A stretch of 35,863 nucleotides of DNA from Saccoglossus kowalevskii (taxonomy: Eukaryota > Hemichordata > Enteropneusta > Harrimaniidae). Under the pieces are notes generated by a model. It did not search any database and was not told the DNA's origin. It worked only from the letters and a program-made list of their open reading frames with translations. Location: positions 117,851-153,713 of the forward strand of contig NW_003106097.1 of NCBI RefSeq assembly GCF_000003605.2. The letters are read 5' to 3'. Position 1 is the stretch's first letter; each line of letters starts with the position of its first letter. The translations under genes were made by a program, and so were the position numbers. Of this stretch, positions 25,301 to 35,646 are shown one piece after another.

Positions 25301-28300
25301 ATTCCAGACAATGGTGCATAGATGTGCAAATATTCGACTTTTAAAACACCATTAAATTTCTGACTCTAAACTTTACTTGCAAAATTTCTGTCTTAGAAAA
25401 ACTATTTATTTTTGCATGCTACTGTTTCGATATTCCAGGCACGTTTACAGGCATTCTTGACAACTTTTCCTGATAATCTTTCTACTTTGCTGTCAAGTTT
25501 CCCGACTTTTCATGAATCGTTTCTATGTAACTTTTCGTTCATTATATACCACTTTTCGACATTCCAATCATTTTTCTACATTCTTAGACAACGTCGGAAT
25601 TCCGGAATTCTGGCATTCGACGCTTCTTCAACCTTCCCACTTCATTTTTTAATTTTCGTGATAAACTTTTAATTTTTTATTCAACGTGTTGACTTCCTAT
25701 GTAATTCTTCCTTCTTTGCATGCAACTCCTCTGACTTTTCATAAACTTTTCCAAATTTAATTAAAGAAATTAAATTTGCACTGTCCCATTAATCTGTTTA
25801 ACCAAGCATATTTTGGGATTTATTCCGGTCACCCATTCAGTAAGACACATGGGAATTTAACATGAAGTTGTTGAAGAATCGTTGAAACTCCAATATAACT
25901 ATAACTGTAAGACAACTGTAATAAAACAAGCTAAATCACAGAATTCGTGAACAAAATGGCATATATCAAAACGCTATTCACAATTAGTTGTAATTTTCAT
26001 GTGAATGTCAAAGGAAAGAAAACAATATGTTTCTATAAAACACAAGGTCCAGTTTCTGTATGTGAAGTGGTGTAACTCAAGACAGAAAATCACTCAGTGC
26101 GGATGGATGTATTTCGAACCAAAATGAGTAAACAAAAGTGCATTATGTCACTAAACCAGGAATCCTGGCCAAATGTACCCATGTTCGTTTTAAAGTTGTC
26201 ACAAAACTAACGGGTAACGCGTATGTTGCAGTGGCTAGTTGCATTTGTGTGATCGTTAGTTCAAACGCCGCCCCGTGTGTGTTCAGTGGTTGTAATATGC
26301 CAATAATTAATATTACTTCCATTCGGGTGTTTGTCAGTATTGCTGGAATGGTCTTATCCCCTTTGGGGGTGATCGTGACTGGGGTAGGCTTTCTAAATCT
26401 GATATAATGGCTATACATATGAGCAGCACTATTGTGTATCTGCCATGTTAGAGAATCGATTTGCGTGTGTACGTCTTAGTCGCTGCAAGTACGCGCTATT
26501 TCAATCAACGTCCCCCTATGTTACTCTTATCATGATTTATATTTCAGTCAGTTTGACAGCGGTTGTCATGACATATACTGATAAAGGTTAATGACAAGAC
26601 CAGATGGCGAGCTGGTCGAAATCAACCAAAAAACATCTTATGACTCTGCAGTTTTTAAGATACAAGACAGTAGCTGTAATTCTAAACCAATGTTGTTTGC
26701 GAGTTTAAAAAAGGTAGTATCTTGGTGGAATGTTAGTGCGAGATTATTACCCCATCAATATTAGTTAGTGTTGACAATGTATAGAAATGTTTTCTCTAGA
26801 CAGCTTGACGAGTAATTAATTGATTATGACGTGTAAAACTTTCATGTGATTGGTTGTTTGTTGGAAGGCAAGGCCTTGGAGTCTCTTATACTGATTGTAA
26901 TTGGTTAAGGGGTGACAAGAAATAAAGATGGATTTAATGCTGTCTCGGGTGAAAACCAGGGACTTGGCAGAGAATCGTTTTGGGAACATGAACGAAGCTT
27001 GTGTGTGTCTTTTGTTAGCCTAGCGTGGAAACGACCGAACCCCGGTTACCTAAGTGAAAGGTTTTTACCCATCAAAAATACCTATCACACTCTTCTGACT
27101 TACCATTCTATTTCCACGACTTTTGAAGGGCGGTGGTTTTTATACAACTTGTATAATTTCTAAAGACAACTTTCCTAACATTCTAGGCTGCTATTCGGAC
27201 ATTCCAACAAGCTTATGCACAAAAGATCATTCCATGACACGACATAACATCATAGACACCATGTTTTCCACTTATCTTTCTTTACTGATTTCACGTTGTA
27301 CTGTGGTTTACTTGTCAGTTGTTCTGTTTTGTTATATGAGATTGAAGGGTACTTCATACTTTTCGTACGTGGTATTTTTTAACCACCAATAATTACCTTT
27401 AGTCATATACTTGTATTGTTCTCTTGTGTTACATACATTGCATCTATTACAATATAAATATGCTAATTAACTGCGTTCATTGTTCAATATCAGAAGTATC
27501 AACACCTTCATGGATGACTACGTTGGTGCACACAACGGAGTACGGTACGCCCAATTCAACGGTTATTTCAATAACCGACATGATGGCAGTCACTACAGGT
27601 AATAATCTTACACAAAAATGGCTGTCCAGAACTCACTGAGGGCGAGCGAACCACGATACTTGTTGATGTCCATTAACCCGTTTTCATTTTCTCCCGTAAC
27701 CACGTCAACCATTTCTAACACCATGGTTACGTAAAGTCAGAGAAACGACGGACGCGATGACGGAACAACTACTTGGGGAATCACCAAGTCGTGCAGCTCG
27801 CTCGTTCTCAAAGAGGTCTCAGCGACTATTTACGTTTAGGTATATTAATTAATTTATAAATATGGATTTTTGAATATCTACCTTACGGTGTGGGAACAAG
27901 TGTTAGGGTAGTTTCAAATCTTGAATTTACTGCCACGGGGAATAATTTGCATAGATGCATTGAATACCATACACAAAAGCTTGATAAAGCTTCATGAGCC
28001 TGTACATCAATTATTCTGAATATTTTATCTCAAGTCTTTAACTTAATTTAACACGCACATTTTACCAAATCAACATGTTCATCAATATATTTCACGCATC
28101 TTTGCTAAATCTTGTAATCATATATTATTGTATATATTTAAACGAACACGTCAGTCACATCCATTCTCTCGACGAATGTATCTGGAAATAACTGCTACTT
28201 TCCAACAGATCATGGTTCGACAAAAGAAGCAACGTCCATTCCTACGACACTCACCGATAATTCTATCATGATATCGACGATAGATACAACGGACAGAGTT

Positions 28301-30001
28301 ACAAGTATACCCACTACAGAACCAATAGCTGCTGTACCGTTCACCACGGTGGAAAAATCCACACAGGCGACGGACAAAATGTCAAGTACAACCTCAATCT
28401 TCCAAGCTACTCGCACGGGGCTTCCTACTGAGTTAACGAAAACCTCACCTTACATCCCTACAACGACAACCAGCAGTGAGATTTCTTCTCCGGTGTTTGC
28501 TACAGTAGCATCTCACACGTCGTTTACAACTGCCAATAATTTCCCGCCACCAACTACTGCACAGACGACAGTGCCACCTACCACGCAAGCTCTGGTATCC
28601 GAAATACCATTATCTACGTTAATGACTACGTTGACTCCTACCACAACAACTATGGCGTCAACAAGTGAAGCAACTACTACCCCAATGACTAAATTCTCGT
28701 CTCCCATGACAACTTTGGTGTCAACAATAAAATCAACTTCCCCAAAGACGACGCTGCTGTCGACCACAACAACTTTGGCGTCAACAACTTTAGGTACTAC
28801 GCTAATGACGACGCTACTGCCTACTACAACAACTTTGGTGTCAACAATAAAACTAACTTCTCCGAAGACGACAATGCTGCTAACCACAACGGCACCAGTA
28901 ACCAGTTCGCCTTGTAAGTTTTTCACATGATTATTTTACTATCTCTCCCGTAAGAAACATACTGTAACACACGTTCACCTCAAACACTCAACAACTTACA
29001 CTTCCATGACGCAGTATAATGTATATTTCAATAAAATAAAATAATATAGCATTATTAGTGTTCTCAGTAACTATGTTGAACAATAGTGTTGTTAAACAGA
29101 CTGGTAAAAACGGGAATACAATATTCTAAAAGCCTGTATGTATTCGTCCATGAACAAATCCAGTATAATTATGAACCTTTACCCGAGACAAAACTAAATG
29201 TAACTCAATATATCATATATATCTATTTCAGTTACGACCGAAACACCGTGCAGTTCTTATTGCGCCGATGTGTGCACGGTAAATAGTCTACAATCGTGTC
29301 CCTGTGACAATACGTCGTGTGGTGAGTGTACTGCATATATATTATTAATTTATTATACATCTGTCACCGTAACGCCATAAGTTACAGCGTGCCGTAATTT
29401 CCGGTATTTTACGGGGTATTTCCATCCTACCATATTAGGAAATGCGAATTCCAAATATGGAATGATTACGCTCGTAAACGTCCTATAATAATAAAAAGTT
29501 CGTTGATTCTGTTCTAAACATTTTGGATTTCGGCGTCGGTCGATACTCCAGTTGTACTGTCTTCGTTCATATTTTGAGGTATCCTTGTAATAACCTGATA
29601 TTGTAACGATTCACATGGCTAATAAATAACACAGAGTCAGTGTTATAAATAGCCAACTTGCACGTCTCTTTCCTTTCCTTTTTGTATTGTTTTTTCCAGA
29701 ATACCAACACATTGGTTGTTTCGGTGATTCAAGCGTGCGTGCTATACCGACGCTCGAGGGAACTGACCAACGATTAGACGGGGTATACTCATCGCGAATT
29801 AATGCTATCGAGAAATGCGCTTCCGTAGCTCGAGATAATGGTTACGCTATGTTTGCCATTCAGAATGGAGGATGGTGTGCATCAGGTTGCACAGCTTGCC
29901 AAACGTATGCGACATATGGACCCTCGGTTGCATGTGCTGGTGACGGCAAAGGTGGTGGTTATGCAAACGATGTTTACATCTTTGTAGACCAAACACCTTG
30001 A
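22334..30001 (+). CDS. Type II membrane mucin-like protein with C-terminal WSC-like domain, 492 aa, seven exons
   Basis: Exons: 22330-22410 (ATG 22334), 23435-23489, 24187-24331, 27494-27598, 28209-28913, 29232-29321 and 29700-30001 (TGA 29999). All have GT/AG borders and the frame is continuous. Residues 1-44 are acidic, then basic, and cytosolic. Cys48-Cys49 precede the membrane and could be palmitoylated. About residues 55-79 form a hydrophobic span. A possible N-glycosylation site (NSS) is at Asn89. Residues 93-362 are a Thr/Ser/Pro-rich stalk suited to O-glycosylation, with 20-residue repeats. Residues 363-392 hold six cysteines (C369, C373, C377, C385, C387, C392). Residues 393-492 form a compact domain with C399, C432, C452, C456, C459, C471 and the motifs GCFGD, NGGWC and NDVY, resembling WSC-like extracellular domains of invertebrates. 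With no signal peptide, a type II orientation is inferred. A likely role is cell-surface recognition or protective coat. The weakest splice site is the acceptor at 23434. An upstream 5' UTR exon is likely because CAACAG precedes 22330. Confidence 0.82.
22836..22897. repeat. Perfect 16-bp inverted repeat (hairpin)
   Basis: ACCGCAAAGTATACAC (22836-22851) and GTGTATACTTTGCGGT (22882-22897) are exact inverses around a 30-bp loop. The left arm with its flank (GGTTATCGCGAAAATACCGC and following CGGGCAGTAC) looks like a diverged relative of the foldback end of family A. Confidence 0.75.
24857..25210 (+). repeat. Interspersed repeat family A, copy 2 (intron of the type II gene)
   Basis: One of the fullest copies, about 350 bp. 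It starts TTATTATACATCTGTCACCG and contains CTATATAAGG (24938, one mismatch to CArG) and CCAAATATGG (24959). It ends with a foldback segment in which GACAGTACA near 25130 pairs with TGTACTGTC near 25187. It lies in the intron between 24331 and 27494. Confidence 0.72.
25211..27493 (+). other. Remainder of the long intron of the type II gene
   Basis: No exon is needed here to keep the reading frame. The segment 26138-26418 is open on both strands (89 and 91 codons) and G+C-richer than its surroundings. It may be a relic of an inserted element, but I recognise no domain. Confidence 0.5.
28646..28888 (+). repeat. Coding 60-bp tandem repeat in the mucin-like stalk
   Basis: Units begin with ACAACTTTGG or ACAACTATGG at 28646 (63 bp), 28709, 28769 and 28829 (60 bp each). 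Unit 1 of the 60-bp set (28709) and unit 3 (28829) are closest, sharing the AATAAAA and AAGACGAC blocks. The repeat encodes about 20 residues rich in Thr, Ser, Leu and Pro. Being in frame, unit gain or loss would change stalk length without a frameshift. Confidence 0.8.
29350..29596 (+). repeat. Interspersed repeat family A, copy 3 (intron of the type II gene)
   Basis: It starts TTATACATCTGTCACCGTAA and contains CCATATTAGG (29430) and CCAAATATGG (29451). Compared with copies 2 and 4 it lacks the central ACCAGGGTTTGACC block and one arm of the foldback. It ends near GAGGTATCCTTGTAATAACC. It lies between the exons ending at 29321 and starting at 29700. Confidence 0.7.
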
Positions 30002-30519
30002 CTACAAATCTAGTTGTTTTGTTTTATTTTGTTATATTCAGGTGGCTAATGTCTTTTAAAGATCGAACAATGTTAAACTAATTCAATTAATCTTAGTTTT
30101 GACTTTGCGTTCGCGTGAATAATTAGGAAATATTAATATACATATTTGATTGTTCAATTTGAGTAATGCAGTATATATGCAAAATACACAGTATGTGCCC
30201 AATGTTCTCTATGTAATGGCACTCACTCACTTTGAGCCATACACAGACACACATCTTTTGTTATGTTGATTGTTGTAAGTTGTTATGGCAACAAAGTAGT
30301 CAGTTGGTTTATTAGGCATAGATTCAAGATCGTATAATGAATGGGTAATATAGTCATAATTATTGCAATCCGGTATTAAAATGATATAATTTGTATGTGG
30401 ATGTCGTTTTGATGAGAAAGTTGAAACAACATACACAAAATCAAGAACACAAAACAAACCACGTATAAACTTTACATATACTTATATAGATATTACTACA
30501 GTGTGTAGTATATTGACTT
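30002..30519. other. 3' flank of the type II gene
   Basis: This should hold the 3' UTR and polyadenylation site, but I see no canonical AATAAA in the first 200 bases after the stop, so the transcript end is unassigned. Confidence 0.45.
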
Positions 30520-30880
30520 ATAATGTATTTGTCGCCGTAACGCCATAAGTTACAGCGTGGCGTAATTTTTCGGTATTTTATGGGGTATTTTTCATCCTAC
30601 CATATAAGGAAACGCGAATTCCAAATATGGAACGATTACGCGTTTAAGCGTCCTCCAATAATAAAAAAACAAACATAGCTGCCACCAGGGTTTGACCGGA
30701 CACAAAAAAGTTCGCTGATTATGTTCTAAACATTTTAGATTTCGGCATTTCCATGATGTATCCTTGGAAGGAAAAGATGTATAATAATAACTCAGACAGT
30801 ACACCGTCGAATCGACCTCCGCTGCGCGTCGGTCGATACTTCCGCTGTACTGTCTACGTGCATATTTTGAGATATTCTCT
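30520..30880 (+). repeat. Interspersed repeat family A, copy 4
   Basis: It lies about 520 bp after the stop of the type II gene. It shares CCGTAACGCCATAAGTTACA, the paired motifs CCATATAAGG (30600) and CCAAATATGG (30621), the ACCAGGGTTTGACC block, and a strong foldback with GACAGTACA near 30795 and TGTACTGTC near 30847. Confidence 0.72.
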
Positions 30881-32183
30881 ATGGTACAGATAATATCGCA
30901 AATCTCAAATTAGTTATTATTTTAAAATAACGGGTTTTAATAAAAGATACAAATATTATATTATATTGACATTGTGTTCTATAGAGTACTGTAAGACGTG
31001 TCTTTTTCGCGAATTTAGCGAGAGAACTGATTCGCTAATTTAAGATGTCGCTAATGACTTCATTATAAATTTAAAATGGCGGCCAAACAACATCTTTTTC
31101 TCCACACACACACTTTGTAAACAACACAGAAAACGTAATAATCTGGAGCGCTTCCTTATTACACTTGACAGTTTTTCTTTGTTTTTATGGAGGTGATAAC
31201 TGCGCATTTGTTTTGGCAGGCGACAGACAAGTATTGTGAAAACAGGAAATCAACAAAAACAAGAGAGATTCGCTAAATCAACATTTCGCTATTACGTCAT
31301 TTTACCACAATTCATTTTAATAAAATTGCATGTCGCTTTTTCAACATGTTTTACAGTAATTTTTAGGCAATCTTAGCTTCATATTGTACATACAATTGCA
31401 ATGAACAAAATAGAAATGTATGAGTAAGCTTCTACATTTAATGTGTTATAATCCTGAATTAGTGTTTAAAATTCACTTTGAAAAGAGACATATACACCAC
31501 ATTAATAAATTTTGTCTGCGTTATATACTATATTTATTCAGAATACTAGCGTTCTCCATTCATCAACCAGGCACAACGTGATTAAATAAAAGAAAAGTGA
31601 ACATTATCACAGAAACGGATGCGACATGTTGTATATTATGTCAATCACTTTTGAGACATACAATACTGAAGCATTTTCATCTATGCAACCTGCTAAAACA
31701 GAAGTTTTTTTTACAAATAATACATCTTTCCAATACATTGCGCCCTCTGGTGGCGAATCCTTTCTGTAACCTAAATGTTTGACACGAAAGTCGTTCAACA
31801 CGTTCGATATCGTGATCTGTAGTCGTCTTCTAAAGACGATTGCGTTTTCACAATATTCTAGACGAGGAACGACTAAACAAACAAACACATTTGTCTATTT
31901 GAACAACATTTCCTTCACCCACCATTTTGACGCCAAACAAGAGCTCCGTCACAAGAGGGCGCAATTTACAAGAATTGTGCCTAATGTCAGATACGAGTTC
32001 TGATTCTTATAAGATATTCGCTGCACTCAGTCTACGTATTTATTTCTGGACTACATTAAACAAACAGATCAAGTTGTACAACGTTGTGTTACATGGTTCT
32101 GCAATCCGACTGCTACAATGATTACACTATGTCATTTAATTCTCCCTTTAACTTGTCAGCTGTGGTCACGGTGTAAGATTCAT
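30881..32183. other. Intergenic, with an imperfect direct repeat
   Basis: A roughly 45-bp imperfect direct repeat (31021-31065 and 31262-31305) shares GATTCGCTAA, TCGCTA and CGTCATT-like blocks. AAAATGGCGG lies at 31073. No gene was recognised. Confidence 0.5.
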
Positions 32184-32510
32184 ATCCTCGGGGGCGGAGC
32201 TACGTCACAAGACGTTCCACGTTGCTACGACGCGCACCACTGTACATGCATTTCTATGGGCTCTGTGCGCGCTGCTCTGGAACGCCGGTCGAGCCGGTGA
32301 AAATTCGAAAAAAAAAACACAAACTCAACTTTGAAGTAATCCCAAACAACCAAACTTATATATGTTACACATAGGGCTAATCTTGTTACACTGTTCAGAG
32401 GAGTCTCAACAGTTATTCCAAAGTACCGTTTTCTGCGAGTTTTGGGCCTTTGTTTTCACCGCCGCAGGTTGCCAGGCGGTGAAAATGCCCGGATGTCCGC
32501 CCCCGAGGAT
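32184..32510. mobile_element. Non-autonomous DNA transposon-like element with perfect 15-bp terminal inverted repeats
   Basis: ATCCTCGGGGGCGGA at 32184-32198 is the exact inverse of TCCGCCCCCGAGGAT at 32496-32510. The 327-bp interior is G+C-richer than its flanks and holds GGTGAAAAT twice, as GCCGGTGAAAATTCG and GCGGTGAAAATGCCC. I could not see a convincing target duplication at the edges, so the superfamily is open. Confidence 0.65.
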
Positions 32511-32787
32511 TGCTTAATTTCTGGGTCACTAAATTTCGTGCATTACTACTAGTATATTCACATCACGTGGAAGTTGTAAATTTCCATCATGATTTAATAT
32601 TAATTACTTGTTACTGTAATTGTAAATGAACAGGAGAACATAATATCAGTTCTGTGCTCTAATATCTAAGACAAGTAATATAACTTCGGTCTATGAGATA
32701 ATATTCACCGACACTGACTTACTGCAAAATTGATATAGATGACTTGAGTGGGACAGTTCGACTGGGTGTAATCTGGACTATAATATG

Positions 32788-33078
32788 AGGTTATTACGAG
32801 GATACCTCATAGTATGCACGAAGACAGTACAACGGGTGTATCGACCGACAAGCAGCGGAGGTCGATGCGACGGTGTACTGTCTGAGTTATTTTTATACAT
32901 CTTTACCTTCCAAGGACACATCATGGGAATGCCGAAATCCAACAAGTTTAGAACTGAATCAGCGAACTTATTTGTGTGGAGTCCAGTCAAACCGGCAGCC
33001 ATGTTTGGTTTTATTATTAGAGGATGTTTACGTACGTAATCATTCCATATTTGGAATTCGCATTTCCTAATATGGTAG
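32788..33078 (-). repeat. Interspersed repeat family A, copy 5
   Basis: In reversed orientation, it begins with the foldback end (GGTTATTACGAGGATACC) and includes GACAGTACA/TGTACTGTC arms. CCATATTTGG (33045) and CCTAATATGG (33066) follow, and the homology stops just after them, so the CCGTAACGCC end is missing. Short open frames here are repeat-derived. Confidence 0.7.
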
Positions 33079-34487
33079 AGAAACGACATGTATAATGTGT
33101 CGTGATTGGGAGAACTCTTCGGAGAATGTGTCTGCGTCAGTGTCTGAAGCAGTGAATGGGTCAGTATATCCCAATACATCCCAGAAATACATAATACCTA
33201 AAAAAAAGACAAAATCATAGAATATTATTGTACTGCAATATAGCAAATTATCCTCTTTTTCTGTAATATTCTGTAGTTGGTAATTATGAAAATTATTTTA
33301 TTGGTCCATAGGGAATACATTTCGTTATGTATTATTTCCAATATATTTCTGAATTATCTTGTCAAAACCGTTTTTTTCAAGTTCGTTTTTTCTCCTAAAA
33401 AACAAAAGAATTTCTTAATGTCAAAAACGGAAAGTCTTTATCGTTAGTGTTTGACCTACAAAATGGCAACTATCTACTAAAACAAAACTATCATTTTCTC
33501 GAAAATGTGGTTGGTGACCCCAACCGGCTAACCCTGGTATTTGCATCAAGTTTATGAATAGGCTTCTATCTTAACAACTTTTAATTTATAATCATACTTT
33601 GTTATTGTAGCGCCATATCATTTTCCTGTTCCGTTCAATGACGCCGTGTGATTTCTAGTGATTTGTGATTGTGATGAGCAGATTTACTTTTTGATATAAT
33701 GGCCGACAATTTTAAAATACAAAAATATCTCAACATATTGAGGAGTTCTACCATTGACGCTGCAGGTCGGCGTCTTCTACACCGATCTGACGCATATCGC
33801 GCAAGGTGTGTCGGGAGTTTGTTCGAAATTTCGAACGTTTCGACGTCAATCGTCGATTTCCACGTATTTTACGGATATATTAAATCGTTTCAGAGACCTG
33901 TTTACTAAATAATGATAAATGAAACTTAGAAAACTTGTAAGAACAAACTGGGCCCAAATTGCGCAAATTGCAATAAGTTTACGCTGCTAGAGTCTGGTTC
34001 GGATGGAGTTCTACGCGTGATTTTATTGCGCTCAAGGACGTTCTATTTTCGAACTAGTTGAAACCGGAAATAACGCAACTACTTTCGAACTTCAAACGCA
34101 AATTTGATTATCGTTATTATGTGTTAGTTTCTGTTGTTTCAAAGATTGAATTATGTATGACAATAATATTTCACTCTATAAACAATGTTTCACTAAAATA
34201 TGTGATTCAAAGGCAACCCAAATTGTAAAAAGCAATATCAAGTTTCGCGTATAAACACTGTTGTAAAGAGGCGGCGGAGCGGAATTTTAGCCAAAATCGG
34301 CTAGTAAGGCGTCTTCTATGCTATCGATAAAGAGCCATTGCTCGAAACGTCTAGCTATTTTTAATAGTTATTTAGGACTACGATTACCAAATATTATCTT
34401 CTATATGTCATATGACACAGGTTTGTGCTGGGACAGCGCTTCCGGTGACGACACAACGGGAGTTCTACACTATATCTAGAATGGTAG
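33079..34487. other. Intergenic, with a short uncertain open frame
   Basis: A 69-codon frame (33699-33908) starts in a plausible context (ATAATGG) within a CpG-richer patch and contains a CAAG|GTGTGT donor-like site. I recognise no domain and do not call it a gene. A perfect 16-bp palindrome GTTCGAAATTTCGAAC lies at 33821-33836. Confidence 0.45.
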
Positions 34488-34776
34488 TTAAAAGGCGGTA
34501 GTCGTCGTGCCGCGCATGCGTGGGATATATGGGTCTCATATAAACAAAGATGGCGATCAACGAATACAAACTGAGATGTTACCAAGCTTTAATTAGGTAT
34601 TTTTTAGGTGATTGGAACGCATCGAACTAGTCGCCGGCGGTAATTAATGCAAATCGCGCCCAGGTCAAATCTCATACTTGTGATTTCCATTAGAAGAGCG
34701 CACTGGATTATGGGAAAATCAATGTTTATCAACACAAATGCCGCAAATGCGCAGCGCGACAACTATAGCCCTTTAA
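34488..34776. mobile_element. TTAA-bounded MITE-like element (family B, subtype 1), inverted copy
   Basis: The 289-bp segment begins TTAAAAGGCGGTAGTCGTCG and ends with a related inverted terminus (CAACTATAGCCCTTTAA), giving imperfect terminal inverted repeats of about 30 bp with a GCGCATGCG-like core. Its reverse complement aligns with 888-1109. About 70 bp here has no counterpart in that copy, which suggests internal deletion there. Confidence 0.7.
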
Positions 34777-35646
34777 ATTAAATCGTATATTTTCGGCGCA
34801 CGAAGTATAATTATCTAAAACATAATTTGGTCTTCACCCATGTCCAATGAAGCTACGCCGTCGACTGCATAAACTCCACTAATTGAATTGTCTCTAAAAT
34901 TAATGAATATGTTTTAAAAAATGCATCTAAAATGTGTTAATTTATTAAATGGCTTCAGAAATAAACATACACCTTAAATTATGTTCGATGTATTTTACAC
35001 GCGTTCTATCCGTCACCGCATTGGTTCCCATATGGAACCCGACGCGGATCGACGACGCCCTTTAATCGATCGAATGGTAAACTGCCGACATGAAACTCTT
35101 CAGAAAATGATACAGAACGTTCTGGAAAGCTTTATCAGCTCACGAATTACGAGTCATATACTGTACGTAGTAGTATATATTCATGACTACGAGTCATATG
35201 TTAGTGTTTAAAAGCTGCGAAACATATATAAATGGGATAAACATGATATCAAATTTGCGACGAAAACAAGAAAATCGCTATAATCTAGTTAAATATTTGA
35301 CGAGGGTATCTCACGCGGTTTCATTGAATCGACCGTTTATGTGTTTTGTCACGTGACATTTTTCTCAGTGTGCATGACTATCCGCCATTTTGTCGACTTT
35401 TTTCGTTTCTGGTTGTTGTAAAACAAATGAGATAATATTGGGTGCCGATTGCTAGAAATCTTGTTTCTGTGGCATTTGATGTTATTGTGGTATGCATGAG
35501 TTGTTGACAGAACATGTCGTGAACGAACTTTGAACAAGCATGCAGCGTTACTGGCGTCAAAGAACATATCACGCGCACCTGAAATCAGCAGATCGTCCAC
35601 TAGTTCTGTAGAGGGCGCAACCAATAATTGCAGATCAATGCTAAAC
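34777..35646. other. No gene recognised
   Basis: Short open frames on both strands (34981-35211 and 35349-35624) show no domain. CCGCCATTTTG is at 35382 and a CACGTG E-box at 35350-35355. Confidence 0.5.

Noticed and set aside
28513-28926. 137-codon open frame on the - strand, rich in Val
   Set aside because: It is the antisense shadow of the Thr-rich repeat exon of the type II gene.
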